This document shows positions 10,729-23,350 of a stretch of 64,000 bases of DNA, in pieces. Numbering within the stretch: position 1 is the first letter of the stretch; each line of letters starts with the position of its first letter. This DNA comes from Pseudisothecium myosuroides (lineage: Eukaryota; Streptophyta; Bryopsida; Hypnales; Lembophyllaceae): positions 45,213,288-45,277,287 of the forward strand of contig OX637288.1 of assembly GCA_951799445.1 (NCBI GenBank), in the 5' to 3' direction. Made by a program: the position numbers and the translations under genes. The notes under the pieces were generated by a model, which was not told the origin of the DNA, did not search any database, and worked only from the letters and a program-made list of their open reading frames with translations.

Positions 10729-11993
10729 TGTGAGCTCCCAATTTGTCACTTGGGACTCGTAGAATTATTTTTTTGGAAATTTGCAATTTAAAGTTGATAA
10801 AAGTATACAAAAAGCCATAAAAAGAGTGTAGAACCAGAATAGGGTTGTGTCATATCCATTATAGTATTTGGTCTAGATTTATATTTAGACTTAGAATTCT
10901 CCCAAACCTTGCCTAAAAATAGTATAGAAATAACGAGATGGCTAGATTTGGAGGATTTGAGTCACATAGCCCTCAAAGGGCTAAATTCCACCATGAATGT
11001 GGCAATTCATGGCTAAGTCAGTCCGAGGGATCCACAGCGAGGCCACTAGATTGGGTCCTAGAGTTAGGTTGAGAATTCCCCATTAGATCGACGAATTTCC
11101 AAAATCTCGATTGTTAGCATGTAGGAGCCACTAACGCAAGACAGGGCCCGTGGAGGAATCTACAGCCCAAGCATGGTATTCTAGGGTAAATTCCATGCCA
11201 GGAGTCCAACGGCGAAATTGGTTTGCCAAGATTCCTCCACCTGCAGAAGATTCTCGTACCATCGCTAATTCGAGGAGATGGCCAGTTTTAATCTCCACTG
11301 ATCAATCGTGGCAGGTACGGAAATGCACCTACACATCTTTCATGTGACTCCCTGAGAGGTCCCATGAAAATTCTCGGCATCTTCCGACTTGCAGAAGAAC
11401 CTTTTCCGGATAGTCAATCCTTCTAACCTCCAACGGGAATTTTGTAGAAATTACCCAAATTACAATAAAATCTCACTAAAAATTAGACTAGCTTGTTTTA
11501 TGTTAATAATGCGCTCCGTGAAGTTTCATGACATTCCGATAGCGGCAAGTACCCGAACCGGCAAGATTCCTCGGGAATTAACCACGTGGCGGAGTCCCCG
11601 CGACATTGACCGGCATTCCGGGACCATACGATGACAAAACGAAGTCAACCAAGAGTCCTTTCCGACTCTCTCGCACCTATCGGAGACCCTAGGCTAATTA
11701 CATTTCTCAAAATAGGAGACCCCCAAGATCTAAGATTTTACATGATTTGGTTTTTAAACTAAATTAGCCTACAATGGGTTTTTGGCCTCGATGCGAGGGG
11801 TAAGGCAATTTCGGACTAAACACGGCGATTTAGAGCCAACGGCGCAATCCGTTCGGCGATTGGAGTTAATATCCAAAAGTTAGGATGTTAGTCCAGCATA
11901 GATGGTAGAAGTAGATTTTTAGGGATGAGGATGAAAATTCGAGTTGATAAGGTTATCTTAGAACTCTAAAGGGAGGGGTGGCCCTTGGAAACC

Positions 11994-12000
11994 TATATAA
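11994..12000 (+). promoter_or_regulatory. TATA box of LTR A
   Basis: TATATAA within CTTGGAAACCTATATAAGGG. LTR C has the same box on the minus strand (17,211-17,217). LTR B has TATTTAA (18,514-18,520), so its promoter is probably weakened. Confidence 0.65.
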
Positions 12001-13989
12001 GGGCCCCATTTTTCTCTTTAAAACACCCACAATTCTTGTTTTGGGTCCGTGGGTCCAAGTTATTTTGGATATTTTGGCGTTTGAAGCCAAAAACCTCTAC
12101 AGTGTTTTTGGAGCACTTTTGGCTCCATTGTTGCTTTATTTCAAGCTTTGAAGGTCCTTTGGTGGTCCTTCCACCTTGCTTTGTGTACTCGTTGGTGTAG
12201 TTTTTGGTACCTTGTTGTAAGTAGAGAGTCTCTCTCTCTCTTGTGCGTTTTGCGAGCTAACTTGTGAGGTTTTAGGAGTCTTTTGGTGTCTTGCACTAAT
12301 CCTAAAGTCACCCCCCACCGTACTTTGGCGATGCCGCTTTGGGGGGCCTTTAGTGTGTGAGCTTTGTGTTGCCACGTGGTCTTAATTCGTGTGTTCTCTC
12401 CATGTATTTTTCTTACACCCTCTTCTAACCTTCTCTTTGTTGAGTGGACCCCCCTCCGAGACGACGAAGCTTTGAACCTCCTTCGTGCATGTTTTCTAAG
12501 TTTATTTCAAACCTTCTTCTAATATTCTCCTTGTTGAGTGGACCCTCCTCCAGGACGGCGAAACTTTGAACCTCCTTTGTGTATGTTTTCTAAGTTTCTC
12601 TCAAACCTTCTTCTAACATTCTCCTTGTTGAGTGGACCGCCCTCTGGGACGGCGAAGCTTTGACCTTATGTGTATTTTTTTTAAAAGTTTTGGTTTTTCC
12701 CTCTTCTAAAGTCTTTCTCATTGTGTGGACCCCCCTTGGAAACGGCGAAGCTTTGAAGTTGTGACAAGGTCGAAGTCCTAAAGTATGTGTTAAAAGTTTA
12801 GGCGGCGGAGCTTTGAACCCCCGGAGTGCCACCAAGTCCTAAAGTTGGTGTTAAACCCAACTTAGCAGCGGAGCTTTGAACCTCCCAGGCGTTTAGTTTC
12901 AAAGTCTAGTTTCCAAGACCTTTGTGAAAATGCCTAAAATTTAGCTTCCAAGATATGTAGGTTTCTTTTGCATTTAGTGAGTTTAGTTGTTCCCCAAGTT
13001 TTTAGTAAGTCTAGTTGTTCCCCAAGTTTTTAGTGAGTTTAGTTGTTCCCCAAGTTTTTAGTAAGTTTAGTTGTTCCCCAAGTTTAGTGAGTCTAGGTGC
13101 TCCCCAAAGTTTGTTTTTCCCAAGTTTTATTTTCCCCAAGTTTTCCCTTAGTTAGCCAAAAATCTAGTTTTTCCTTAGTAGCCAAGGTCCAGAACCAGAA
13201 CAGACCAGATCAGTCAAGAACCGAACAAACCAGATCAACTCAAGAGCCGAACTAGACCAAATCACATCATCAAAAAAATAAAAATTAATTAATTAAAAAA
13301 ATTATTTGTTGTTGAACCTGATCCCCCAACAGCCAGCTAGCCGGAAGGCCAGGCTTGGTCCAGCAAGCAGTTGGGGCCCAATTTCGGACCCTCAGTTTTG
13401 GACTCCTTTTTTTAAATTTTGGACTCTCTCAAACCAAACCAAAACAAAGACAAAACAAAACAAAGAAGAATGGAGGACTGACCTATGGCTAAGTAGGGTT
13501 GGAGTAGGAATTAGATTCTAAAATACAAAAGGGAGGAGGGAGAAAAGAGCGGAGCACCACCGTACCTGCTCACAAAAGTAGCTTCATTCTCACCACTCAC
13601 ACCTACACACAATGGAAGGAGATTAGGGAAGGAGGAGAAGAAGTAGGCAAGAGAAGGTGAGAGACGATAAATAGTGTCCTAGGCTTAGGCTAGGTAAGCT
13701 TAGGAAGAAAATCTTGGAAATTTGTGGTGACCATTGAGAGAAAGATTAGGATGACACAAAGGCAAAATTGTCTAAGAGGGTAGGAGGAACATTAAAACCT
13801 CCTTAGAGTTTGAGACCATAGTGTAAGACTTATAAAAGTTTAGGTACAATAGTACTATTGTAGAAGGAGAGAGGAAGAAAGAAAAGAAAGGAGGAAGGGA
13901 AAGAAGAAAGTTAGATTGAAAGGGTGTAATATTTTTTTCTAAAAATAAGCGGTGAGCTTGGAAAAAATCAAACAAAACAAAGAATTGCC

Positions 13990-14052
13990 AAAGAGCATGA
14001 GGACGTGCACGTGGACGTGGACGAGGTCATTTTCAACACCAGCAGTAATGAG
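13990..14052 (+). other. 63-nt acidic frame with splice donor (LTR A, ATG lost)
   Basis: Same block as at 20,440-20,502. The start codon position reads AAA. The rest reads EHEDVHVDVDEVIFN and ends GAG before GTGGGT. Confidence 0.45.
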
Positions 14053-15603
14053 GTGGGTCATTAAACTAATCCTGGTTGTTTCTTCCTAAGTAGCTGGTAA
14101 TTGTCTTAATTAGTCCTTAATCCACATTAGCAAGCCAAGATTAGCGTGAATTAAAAGTTTAGATTCAAAAGTTTATAGATTAGGGATAGAGGTTTCCAAA
14201 AACATATTACAATTAGGATTTGGCTTTAAATTGACCGCGTTTAGATAAGTTAAGTAGTAGGGGGTAGGACGGAGGAATTTGATTAAATTTTGTCCAAAGG
14301 GAACCATGGACGGAGCTTAGGAAATTAGAGTAGAAGGAGAATTTAGGATTGAAATTAGGAATTAATTGGCGGTTAAAACTAGAGTCAAATTAAAGTTAAT
14401 TGTAAAAGTTAAAATTCTAAGGTCAAAATCTAGAGTTAACTTTGGGGGAGTAAAAAGTTAGAGTTAGTTTGAAAACTTAATCTAGGGGTTAAATTCTCGA
14501 GGCTTAGGGTAGTTTGAAAGTAAAAGTGTAGAGTTAATTTAGGAGTCAAAAATCCAAGTAAAAGAGTAGGAAGTAAAAGTAGAGATTTTAGAGTAAATTT
14601 AAGAAGTAGAATAAAAAATCAAATTAGGAAGTAGATTCCCGAGTTAGAATTAGGAGTTAAATCTTGAAGTTAGAAAGTTAAAGTTAGAGTAAAAATTAGA
14701 TAGTAAAATCAAAACTCAAAGTAGAAGTAAAAATTAGAAGTAGAAGTTAAATTTTAGAGTTAGTTTCTAGAAGTAGAAAATCTAGGGTTGGAAGTGAAAA
14801 CATATAGTCAAACTTAGAAGTTAAAATTTGGGATTAATCTTAGAAGTAAAAACCTAGAGTTAAAAGTCAAAAAGTCTAGAGCTAACTTTGGAGGGTAAGT
14901 TTTAGAGTTAGTTTTAGAAGTAAAAACCTAGAGTTAAAGGTCAAAAGATAGAGTTAAACTTCGAGGGTAAATTCCAGAGTTAATTTAGGAATAAAAATCG
15001 AGAGTAAAAAGTCAAAATATAGAGTCAAATTTAGAGGGTAAATTCTAGAGTAGTTTCAAAGTAAAAACCTAGAAGTCAAAAGTCAAAGCATAAAGTCAAA
15101 CTTGGAGGTTCAAATTTAGAATTAAGTCGAAGAAGTAAAAATCTAGAGTTACATTGGAAGTTAAAATTTAGAGTAGAAGTTAAAAGTTAGGGTTAGTCTT
15201 TGGAAGTAGAATTTCCAGGTGAAGCGTTAAAAACCAAAGATAGTCTTAGAAGTTCATGGAAGGAACATAGAGGTTCCCAGTTCACGTAGTTAGGGACGCT
15301 AGAAATGACGCCAACTACCCAGTCAACCCTAGACATAGGATAGATAGTTAGGAAGTTAGAATTTCACATTAAATCATTATCACCCCTGATCATTGCAGTT
15401 AGCTTGGAAGTTATCACATGCATCTCTAGGCATTTCTTTTGCCCATCCACGATACTTAGGAAACGTTAGCAAAAAAGATTCATTGCTTGGAAGGCACAGT
15501 GGACCGCGCTCACAACACCCTCATATATTAAAAAAGTGGATAAAAGCATAGAACCTGGTTGGTGTTCGTTTTATTACCAAGGGTGAGTAATCTAGTGCCC
15601 ACA

Positions 15604-17225
15604 CCTTGCCCCCTTCCTTCTTTTTATTTCTCCTTGCTTCTTCTACAATACTACTATTCCACCAAATGTATTGATGGCGTCTTCCAACTCTAGTTCCAAA
15701 ATCCAAGAAAATTAATGGTGTCTTCTACCCCCTTACACATTCCTACTTTTCGTCATACTAATCTTTCTCCTAACAGTCACCAAGCATTCTCTAGATTTTT
15801 CTCTTAGGTCTACCTAATCTTATGACTAGGATACTATTGATCATCTCTCTCCTTTTTTCTTCTACTTCATCCCTTTCTCCTCTAACCTTCCTCTATTGTT
15901 TATAGATGTGATTTTTGTTGGTGAGAGTTGAAATCCTCTTGTATGCAGGTACGGTGGTGTGACTCTTTTTCTCCCTTTTCCCTTTTTTAGACTCTAAACT
16001 CCTACTCCAACCCCAGCTTAGTAGTAGGTTAATCCAACATTTTTTGAGGAAGGACAAAAAACCATAAAAAACAAGATGAGGTAGCTGGCCTGGCCCAAGC
16101 TCCCTGCCTTCCACCCAAGCTCTCTGGCTGGTTGGCAGCTGGTTGGGGGGTCGAGGGGTTATTTTTAATAATTTTTTTATATATATTTTTTTAAAACGTT
16201 CTGAACTGATTTTCCGACTAGTGTTTTGGACTGGTTTTCCAATCTGGTTTTTTTATTTGGTTTTCTGGACTGGTTTTCTGGTCCTAATTGGACTAGATTT
16301 GCTAAAACTTCAAAATTTTTATTTTTGTTAATACTTGGGAAAAGACTGGACTTTGCTAAAACTTTGCTAAAACTTGGACTTGCTAAAAACTGGATGATAC
16401 AGAACTTGCTAGAACCAAATATCTTGGAAACTAAACTTTGAACATTTCCAAAAAGGTCTTAGAAACTATACTTTGGAACTAAGTACCAGAGAGATTCAAA
16501 GCTTCACCGTAAAGTTGGGTTTAATACTCACTTTAAGACTTTGTGGCACTCCGGGGTTCAAAGCTCCACCTTTCAGGACCGTTTTAACACACACTATAGG
16601 ACTTGACTTAGTCACTAGTTTAAAGCTTTGCCGTCCAGGGGGGCACACAATGAGGGAGACTTTAAAAGAAGGTAGGAAAAACACTTAAAAAAAAAACACA
16701 ACAAGGTCAAAGCTTCGCCATCCCGGAGGGGGGGTCCATTCAACAAGGAAAATGATAAAAAAAAAAAAGGTAAGAATACGTGGGTAAGGGAAACAAACAA
16801 GTTAGGACAACTGAGGTGACACAAAAAGACTCACACGCTAAAGGCCCCACAAAGCGGCATCGCCAAGGTACGGTGGGGGATTGCTTTAGGATTAGTGTAA
16901 GACTCCAAAAAATTCCTAAACTACACAAGTTAGCTCACAAAGATACATGGAAGATACACAAAGTATAGAAAAAACTCTCAACTCACAACAAGAGCACAAA
17001 GAGTACACAAAGGGTACACAAGTCAAGATAGAAGGACCCCCAAGGACCTTCAAATCTTGAAATTCAACAATAATGGAGCCAAAGTGCTCCGAAAACACCG
17101 TAAAGGTTTTTGGCTTCAAACGCCAAAATATCCAAAATAACTTGGACCCACGGACCCAAAACAAGAATTGAGGGTGATTCTAGAGAAAGAAATAGGGACC
17201 TTATATAGGTTTCCAAGGGCCCACC
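15604..17225 (-). mobile_element. Giant solo LTR 'C', middle third (minus strand)
   Basis: Inverted relative to about 11,970-13,900 of LTR A. It contains the TATA box (17,211-17,217, minus) and the GGACGGCGAAGCTTTGA and TTCCCCAAG modules. Removing LTR A joins it to 10,728. Removing LTR B joins it to 22,073, where the sequence then reads GGGAGGGGTGGGCCCTTGGAA as in LTRs A and B. Confidence 0.85.
17221..17225. repeat. Target site duplication of LTR B (left)
   Basis: CCACC, repeated exactly at 22,073-22,077. Confidence 0.85.
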
Positions 17226-19559
17226 TGTGAGCTCCCAATTTGTCACTTGGGATTCGTAGAATTATTTTTTTGGAAATTTGCAATTTAAAATTGATAAAAG
17301 TATACAAAAAGCCGTAAAAAGAGTGTAGAACCAAAATAGGGTTGTGTCATACCCATTATAGTATTTGGTCTAGATTTGTGTTTTTACTTGGAATCCCCCC
17401 AAATCTTGCCTAAAAATAGTATAGAAATAACGAAAAGGTCAGATTTGGAGGATTTGAGTCACACAGCCCCAAAAGGGCTAATTCTCACCATGAAGGTGGC
17501 AATTCATGGCTAGGTCGGTCCCAAGGATCCACAGCGAAGCCACTAGGTCGGGTCCTAGAGTTAGATTTAGAATTCCCCATTAGATCGACGAATTCCCAAA
17601 ATCCCAATTGTTAACATGTAGGAGCCACTAACGCAAGACCGGGCCCGTGGAGGAATCTACAGCCCAAGGATGGTGTTCTAGAATAAATCCCATGCCAGGA
17701 GTCCAACGGCGAAATTGGTTCGCCATAATTCCTCCACCTGCAGAACATTCCCGCACCGTCGCTAATTCGAGGAGATGGCCAGGTTTAATCTCCATTGACC
17801 AATCGTGCCAAGTACGGAAACACACTTGCACGTCTTTTATGCGACTCCCTGAGAGGTCACGTGAAAAACCCCGGCATCTTCCGACTTGCAGAAGAACCTT
17901 TTTCGGGTGGTCAACCCTCCTAACCTCCAACGGGAATTTCATGGAAATTATCCAGGTTATAATAAAATCTCACTAAAAATTAAACTAGCTTGTTTTATGT
18001 TAATAATGAGCTCCATGAAGTTTCACGACATTCCGATAGCGGCAAGTACCCGAACCGGCGAGATTCCTCGGGAATTAACTACGTGGTGGGGACCCCGACA
18101 CGTTGACCGGCATCCCGGGACCATACGATGGCGAAACGAAGTCAACCAAAAGTCCTTTCCGACTCTCTCGCACCTACCAGAGACCCTAGGCTATTCACAT
18201 TTCTCAAAATAGGAGACCCCTAAGATCTAGGATTTTACCACGATTTGGTTTTTAAACTAAATTAGCCTACGATGGGTTTTTGGCCTCGGTACGAGAGGTA
18301 GGGGAGTTGAGGACTAAACACGGCGATCTGGATCCAACGGCGCAATCCGTTTGGCGATTGGAGCTAATCTCCAAAAGTTAGAATGTCAGTTCAGTATAGA
18401 TGGTAGAAGTAGATTTTTAGGATGTAGGATGAAATCTTTGAGGATGAGGATGAAAATCTGAGTTGATAAGGTTACCTTAGAACTCTAGAGGGAGGGGTGA
18501 GCCCTTGGAAACCTATTTAAGGGCCCCATTTCTCTCTTTCGAACACCCCCAATTCTTGTTTTGGGTCCGTGGGTCCAAGTTATTTTGGATATTTTGGCGT
18601 TTGAAGCCAAAAACCTCTACGGTGTTTTCGGAGCACTTTTGGCTCCATTGTTGCTTATTTTCAAGCTTTGAAGGTCTTAGGGGGTCCTTCTACCTTGCCT
18701 TGTGAACTCTTTTGTGAAGTTTTTGGTACCTTGTTGTAAGTGGAGAGCCTCTCTCTCTCTCTCTTGTACGTGTTGTGGTCTAACTTGTGAAGTTTTAAGA
18801 GTCTTTTTGTATCTTACACTAATCCTGAAGTCACCCCCCACTGTACCTTGGCGATGCCGCTTTGGGGGGCCTTTAACGTGTGAGCTTTGTGTTGCCACGT
18901 GGTCTAACTGGTGTGTTTTCTCTTTTTTTTTTCTTACACCCTCTTCTAACCTTCTCTTTGTTGAGTGGACCCCCCTCCGGGACGGCGAAGCTTTCAACCT
19001 CCTTTGTGCATGTTGTCTAAAGTTATCCCAACCCCTCTTCTAATCTTCTCCTTGTTGAGTGGACCCCCCTCCGGGACGGCGAAGCTTTGACCTTGTGTGT
19101 GTTCTTTAAAAAGTTTAGTTTTTTTTCCCTCTTCCAAAGTCTCTCTCATTGTGTGGACCTCCCTTGGAAATAGCGAAGCTTTGAACTAGTGGCAAAGTTG
19201 AAGTCCTAAAGCGTGTGTTAAAAGTGTAGACGGCGGAGCTTTGAACCCCCAGAGTGTCAAGAAGTCCTAAAGTTGGTGTTAAAGCCAATTTAACGGCAAA
19301 GCTTTGCACCTACCCCATGTGTAGTTCCAAAGTCTAGTTTCCAAGGCCTTTATGGAAACCTCCAGAGTTTAGCTTCCAAGATATGTAGGTTCCTTTGTAT
19401 TTATTTAGTCTAGTTGTCCCCCAAAGTTTTATTTAGTGTAGTTGTTTCCCAAAGTCTTAGTGAGTTTAGTGCCCCCCAAGTTTTTATTTCTCCCTAGTTT
19501 AGCAACATCCCGTTTTTATTTAGCCTTTAGCAAAAATCTAGTCTTATTTAGCCTTAGCA

Positions 19560-19650
19560 AAAATCCAAATCCAGTCCAGCATCCGAAACCAGCATCCGAA
19601 ACCAGCATCCAGTCCAGCATCCGAAACCAGATCCAGTCCAGCATCCCAAC
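19560..19650 (+). repeat. Short tandem repeat with CATCCGAAACCAG units
   Basis: About seven partial copies of the unit inside LTR B, followed by an AT dinucleotide run at 19,682-19,700. Confidence 0.7.
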
Positions 19651-20439
19651 CAGCATCCCATCAGAAATCGGAAGTTTAAAAAATATATATATATATATAA
19701 AAATTAAATTGAAAGTTCTCGACCCCCCTAGCCAGCCAGCCGGGAAGGCCAACCAGCCAGAAGGGCCAGGCAGGCTCTCGGAAGGCCAGGCAGGCCCTCG
19801 GTAGGAATAGACAGGCTCTCGGTGGGGATAGTTGGGCTCCCAAATTTTTTATTCTTTTTTTTTCTTGTTTCGATTTTTGGTTTGCTCAAAACAGAACACA
19901 AACAAAAGACAAAGCAAACTAAAAGAATGTTGGACTAATTTAGTGCTAAGCGGGGGTGAAGTAGGATTAGGGCCAAAAAATACGAAAGGAGGAAGAAGAG
20001 AGCGGAGCACCACCGTACCTGCACACAAAATCGTTTTCTCTCACCACTCACACCTACACACAATGGAAGGAGATTAGGAAAGGAGAAGAAGAAGTAGGCA
20101 AGGGAAGGTGAGAGACAATAAATAGTGACCTAGGTTTAGGCTAGGTAGGCTTTAGGAAAAAATCTTGAAAATTTGTGGTGACCGTTGAGAGGAGGATTAG
20201 GATGACACAAAGGCAAAATTGTGTAGAGGATAGTTGGCATCTTAAAACCTCCTTGAAGTTTGAGACCATAGTGTAAGACTCATAAAAGCTTAGGTAGAAT
20301 AGTACTAGTGTAGAAGGAGAGGGGAAGAAAGAAAAGAAGGGAGAAGAAGAAAGAAGGAGTTTAGATCATCAAAAATTGTAATATTTTCTAAATAACCGGT
20401 GAGCTTGGAAAAAATTCAAAACAAAAACCAAAGACCACC

Positions 20440-20502
20440 ATGGAGCGTGAGGATGTATACGTGGACGTGGACGAAGTTATTTCCGAAACCGGTAATGAAG
20501 AG
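20440..20502 (+). other. 63-nt acidic frame with splice donor (LTR B)
   Basis: ATG, then codons for EREDVYVDVDEVISE and further residues, ending GAG before GTGAGT. Compared with LTR C (10,573-10,635 minus), seven codons differ silently (for example GAC/GAT, GTT/GTC, TCC/TCT, ACC/ACT) and about five change the residue. This pattern suggests past selection on a peptide. Confidence 0.5.
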
Positions 20503-22072
20503 GTGAGTTTTTGATTTAATCTTTGATGTTTCTCCCTAATTAGCATTTATTTTCCTAATCAGCCTTAGAGCGTGATTAGCATCCGAGATTAGCGCAAATT
20601 AGAAGTTTAGATTCAAAAAGTTATAGATTAAAGATAGGGGTTTCCAAAAACATATTACACTTAGGATTTGGCTTTAAATCGACCGTGTTAGGCTAAGTTA
20701 AGCGGTAGGGGGTAGGACGGAGGAATTTTGAGTAAAATTTCATCCAAAAAGAACCATGGACGGAACTTAGGAATTTAGGGTAGAAAGAAGATTTAGGATT
20801 AAAATTAGGGATTAATTAGCGGTTAGAACTAGAGTCAAGTTATAATCTAATTGTAAAAGTTAAACTTCTGAGGTAGAAATCTAGAATTAACTTTTGGAAG
20901 TTAAAAAGTAGAATTAATTTGGAAGTTTAACTTGGGAGGTTAAAATTTCCAGTGAAATCCTAGGGTAGTTAGGAAGGGAAGTGAGGGTTAATTAGGAGTC
21001 AAAAATCCAAGTAGGAAGTAGAAATTAAAAGTAAAATTTTAGACTAAATTTAGGAGGTAGAAATTACGAGTAGAAATAGGAGTTAAGTCTTGAAGTTAGA
21101 AATTCAAAGTTAGAGTGAATGTTAGAGGTCAAAAGCTAGGGTAAAATTTGGAAGTTAAAATTTGGAGTAACAATTAGATAGAAAAAACTCAAAGTTTAAA
21201 GTAGAAGTAAAAGTTAGAAGTAGAATTAAACCTAGAAGTTAAAATTTGGGATTAATTTAGAAGTAAAAAGTTAGAGGTAGAAGTTAAATTTTAGAGTTAA
21301 TTTAGGAATAAAAACCCTAGAGTTAAAAGTTGGAATTAAATTTAGGAGGATAACATTTAGAGGTAATCTAGGATTAAAACGATAGGATTAAATCGGGAAG
21401 TAGAAAGTCAAAAGTCTAAAGTCAAAAGTTAAGACTAAATTTAAGGGTTAAATTTTAGAGTTAGTTTAGGAGTAAAAACTTAGAATTAAAAGTTAAACCA
21501 TAGGGGTAGAATTCAAGGGTAAATTTTAGAGTTAAACTAGGAGTAAAAACTTAGAGTTAAAAGTTAAAACATAGAGCAAAAGTCGGAAGATAATATTTAG
21601 AACCAAGTTAAAGGAGTAAAATCTAGAGTTACATTTAGAGGTTGAAAATTAGAGTAAGAGTTGCAACTTTAGGATTAGTCTTTAGAAGTAGAACTTCCAG
21701 GTAAAGTGTTGAAACACAAAGATAGCCTTAGGGGTTCATGGAAGGAACATAGGGGTTCCCCTTTTTATGTAGTTAGGAACGTTAGAAATGACGCCAACTA
21801 CCCAGTCTACCCTCGACATAGGATAGATAGTTAGGAAGTTAGAATTTCACCATCACTCTGATCATTGCAGTTAACTTGTGAGCTACTACATGCATTACTA
21901 ATTATTTGCTGCCATCCACGACCCTTAGGAAACGTTAGCAAAAAAAATTCATTGCTTGGAAGGCACAGTGGACCGCGCTCACAACACCTCCATATATTAA
22001 AAAAGTGGATAAAGGCATAGAACCTGGTCGGTGTTCGCTTTATTACCAAGGGTGGATAATCTAGCGCCCACA

Positions 22073-23350
22073 CCACCCCTCCCTCTACATTCCTAACAGT
22101 AACCTTATCAACTTGGATTTTCATCCTCATGCTCAAAGATTTTCAATCCTAATCCCGAAAAAACGACTATGATCTACCATCTATGCTGAACCAACATCCT
22201 AACTTTTGGAGATTAACTCCAATCGTCGAACGGATTGCACTGTTGGCTCTAGATCACCGTGTTTAGCCCTAAACTCTCTACCCCCGAAGTGGGACCAAAA
22301 ACCCATCGTAGGCTAATTTAGATTAAAAACCAAGTCATGATAAATTCTTAAATCTTGGGGGTCTCATGTTTTGAGAAAAGTAACTAGTCTAGGGTTTTCG
22401 GTAGGTGCAAGAGAGTAGGAAAGAATTCCTAGTTAACTTTGTTTCACCGTCGTATGGTCCCAGAATGCCAGTCAACGTCGCGAGGACCCTGCCCCGTGAT
22501 TAATTCCCGAGGAATCTCGCCGGTTTGGGTACTTGCTGTTATCGGAATGTCATGAAACTTAACGAAGCACATTATTAATATAAAACAAGTTATTCTAATT
22601 TTTAGTGATATTTTACCGTAACCTGGGTAATTTCCACGAAATTCCCGTTGGAGGTTAGAACGGTTCACTGTTCGGAAGAGGTTCTTCTGTAAGTCAGAAG
22701 ATGCCGGAAATTTTCATGGGACCTCTCAGGAAGTCTCATGAAAGATGTGGAGGTGCATTTTTGTACCTAGAACAATTGGTCAGTAGAGATCCAAATTGGC
22801 CGTCTCCTTGAATTGTCGATGGCGAGGGAATCTTCTGCAAATGAAGAAATCCTGGCAAATCAATTTTGTCGTTGGACTCCTGGCATGAGATTTACCCTAG
22901 AATATCATCCTTGGATAGTAGATTCCTCCACGGGCCCATCTTGCGTTGGTGGTTCCTATATGCTAATAATCGGGATTTTGGGAATTCATCAATTTAATGG
23001 GGATTTCTAAATCTAATTCTAGAACTCGACCTAGTGGCCTTGTTGTGGATCCTTTGGACTGACTTAGCCATGAATTGTCACATTTATGGTGGGATTTAGC
23101 CCTTTTGAGGCTACATGACTCAAACCCAACAAATTCCGCTATCTTGTGATTTCTATTCTATTTTTAGGCAAGGTTTGGGAGAATTTCAGGTATAAAATCA
23201 AAACTAGATCAAATACTATAATGGATATGACACAACCCTATTTCGGTTCTACACTCTTTTTATGGTTTTTTGTATATTTTTATCAACTTTAAATTGCAAA
23301 TTTTGAAAAAAAAAATCTACGAGTCCCAAGTGACAAATTAGGAGCTCACG
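22073..23350 (-). mobile_element. Giant solo LTR 'C', 5' third (minus strand)
   Basis: Inverted relative to 17,226-18,490. On the minus strand it starts CGTGAGCTCC (TG mutated to CG) at 23,350, next to the GGCTG target duplication (23,351-23,355). LTR B was inserted at its junction with the middle third. The three pieces of LTR C total about 4.27 kb once the duplicated target bases are removed. Confidence 0.85.

Larger units (their letters stand above)
10729..15603 (+). mobile_element. Giant solo LTR 'A', 4,875 bp (plus strand)
   Basis: Begins TGTGAGCTCCCAATTTGTC and ends CTAGTGCCCACA, so it has TG...CA ends that are themselves short inverted repeats. A TATATAA box lies at 11,994-12,000. Downstream modules: about 95-bp tandem units with GGACGGCGAAGCTTTGA (12,415-12,660); 28-bp units with TAGTTGTTCCCCAAG (12,975-13,110); a purine-rich tract; the 63-nt acidic frame; and roughly 0.9 kb of degenerate AGTTAGAAGTAAAA-like repeats (14,330-15,240). 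There is no gag or pol and no internal direct terminal repeats, so it is a solo LTR. It sits inside the minus-strand LTR C. LTRs of this size are known from large retrotransposon derivatives (LARDs) and some Ty3 lineages. The parent lineage cannot be named from an LTR alone. Confidence 0.85.
17226..22072 (+). mobile_element. Giant solo LTR 'B', 4,847 bp (plus strand)
   Basis: Begins TGTGAGCTCCCAATTTGTC and ends CTAGCGCCCACA, with a perfect CCACC target duplication on both sides. Same module order as LTR A: TATA-like TATTTAA (18,514-18,520), CT-rich leader (about 18,740-18,765), GGACGGCGAAGCTTTGA units (18,940-19,100), a repeat-rich tract with CATCCGAAACCAG units (19,560-19,650), the 63-nt frame (20,440-20,502), and degenerate AGTTAGAAGT-like repeats (20,800-21,700). 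It carries no internal coding domain and is inserted in LTR C. Confidence 0.88.

Noticed and set aside
10729..22072. A full LTR retrotransposon with LTRs A and B as its two ends
   Set aside because: The sequence between them (15,604-17,225) is an inverted LTR fragment, not an internal region, and A and B have different target duplications.
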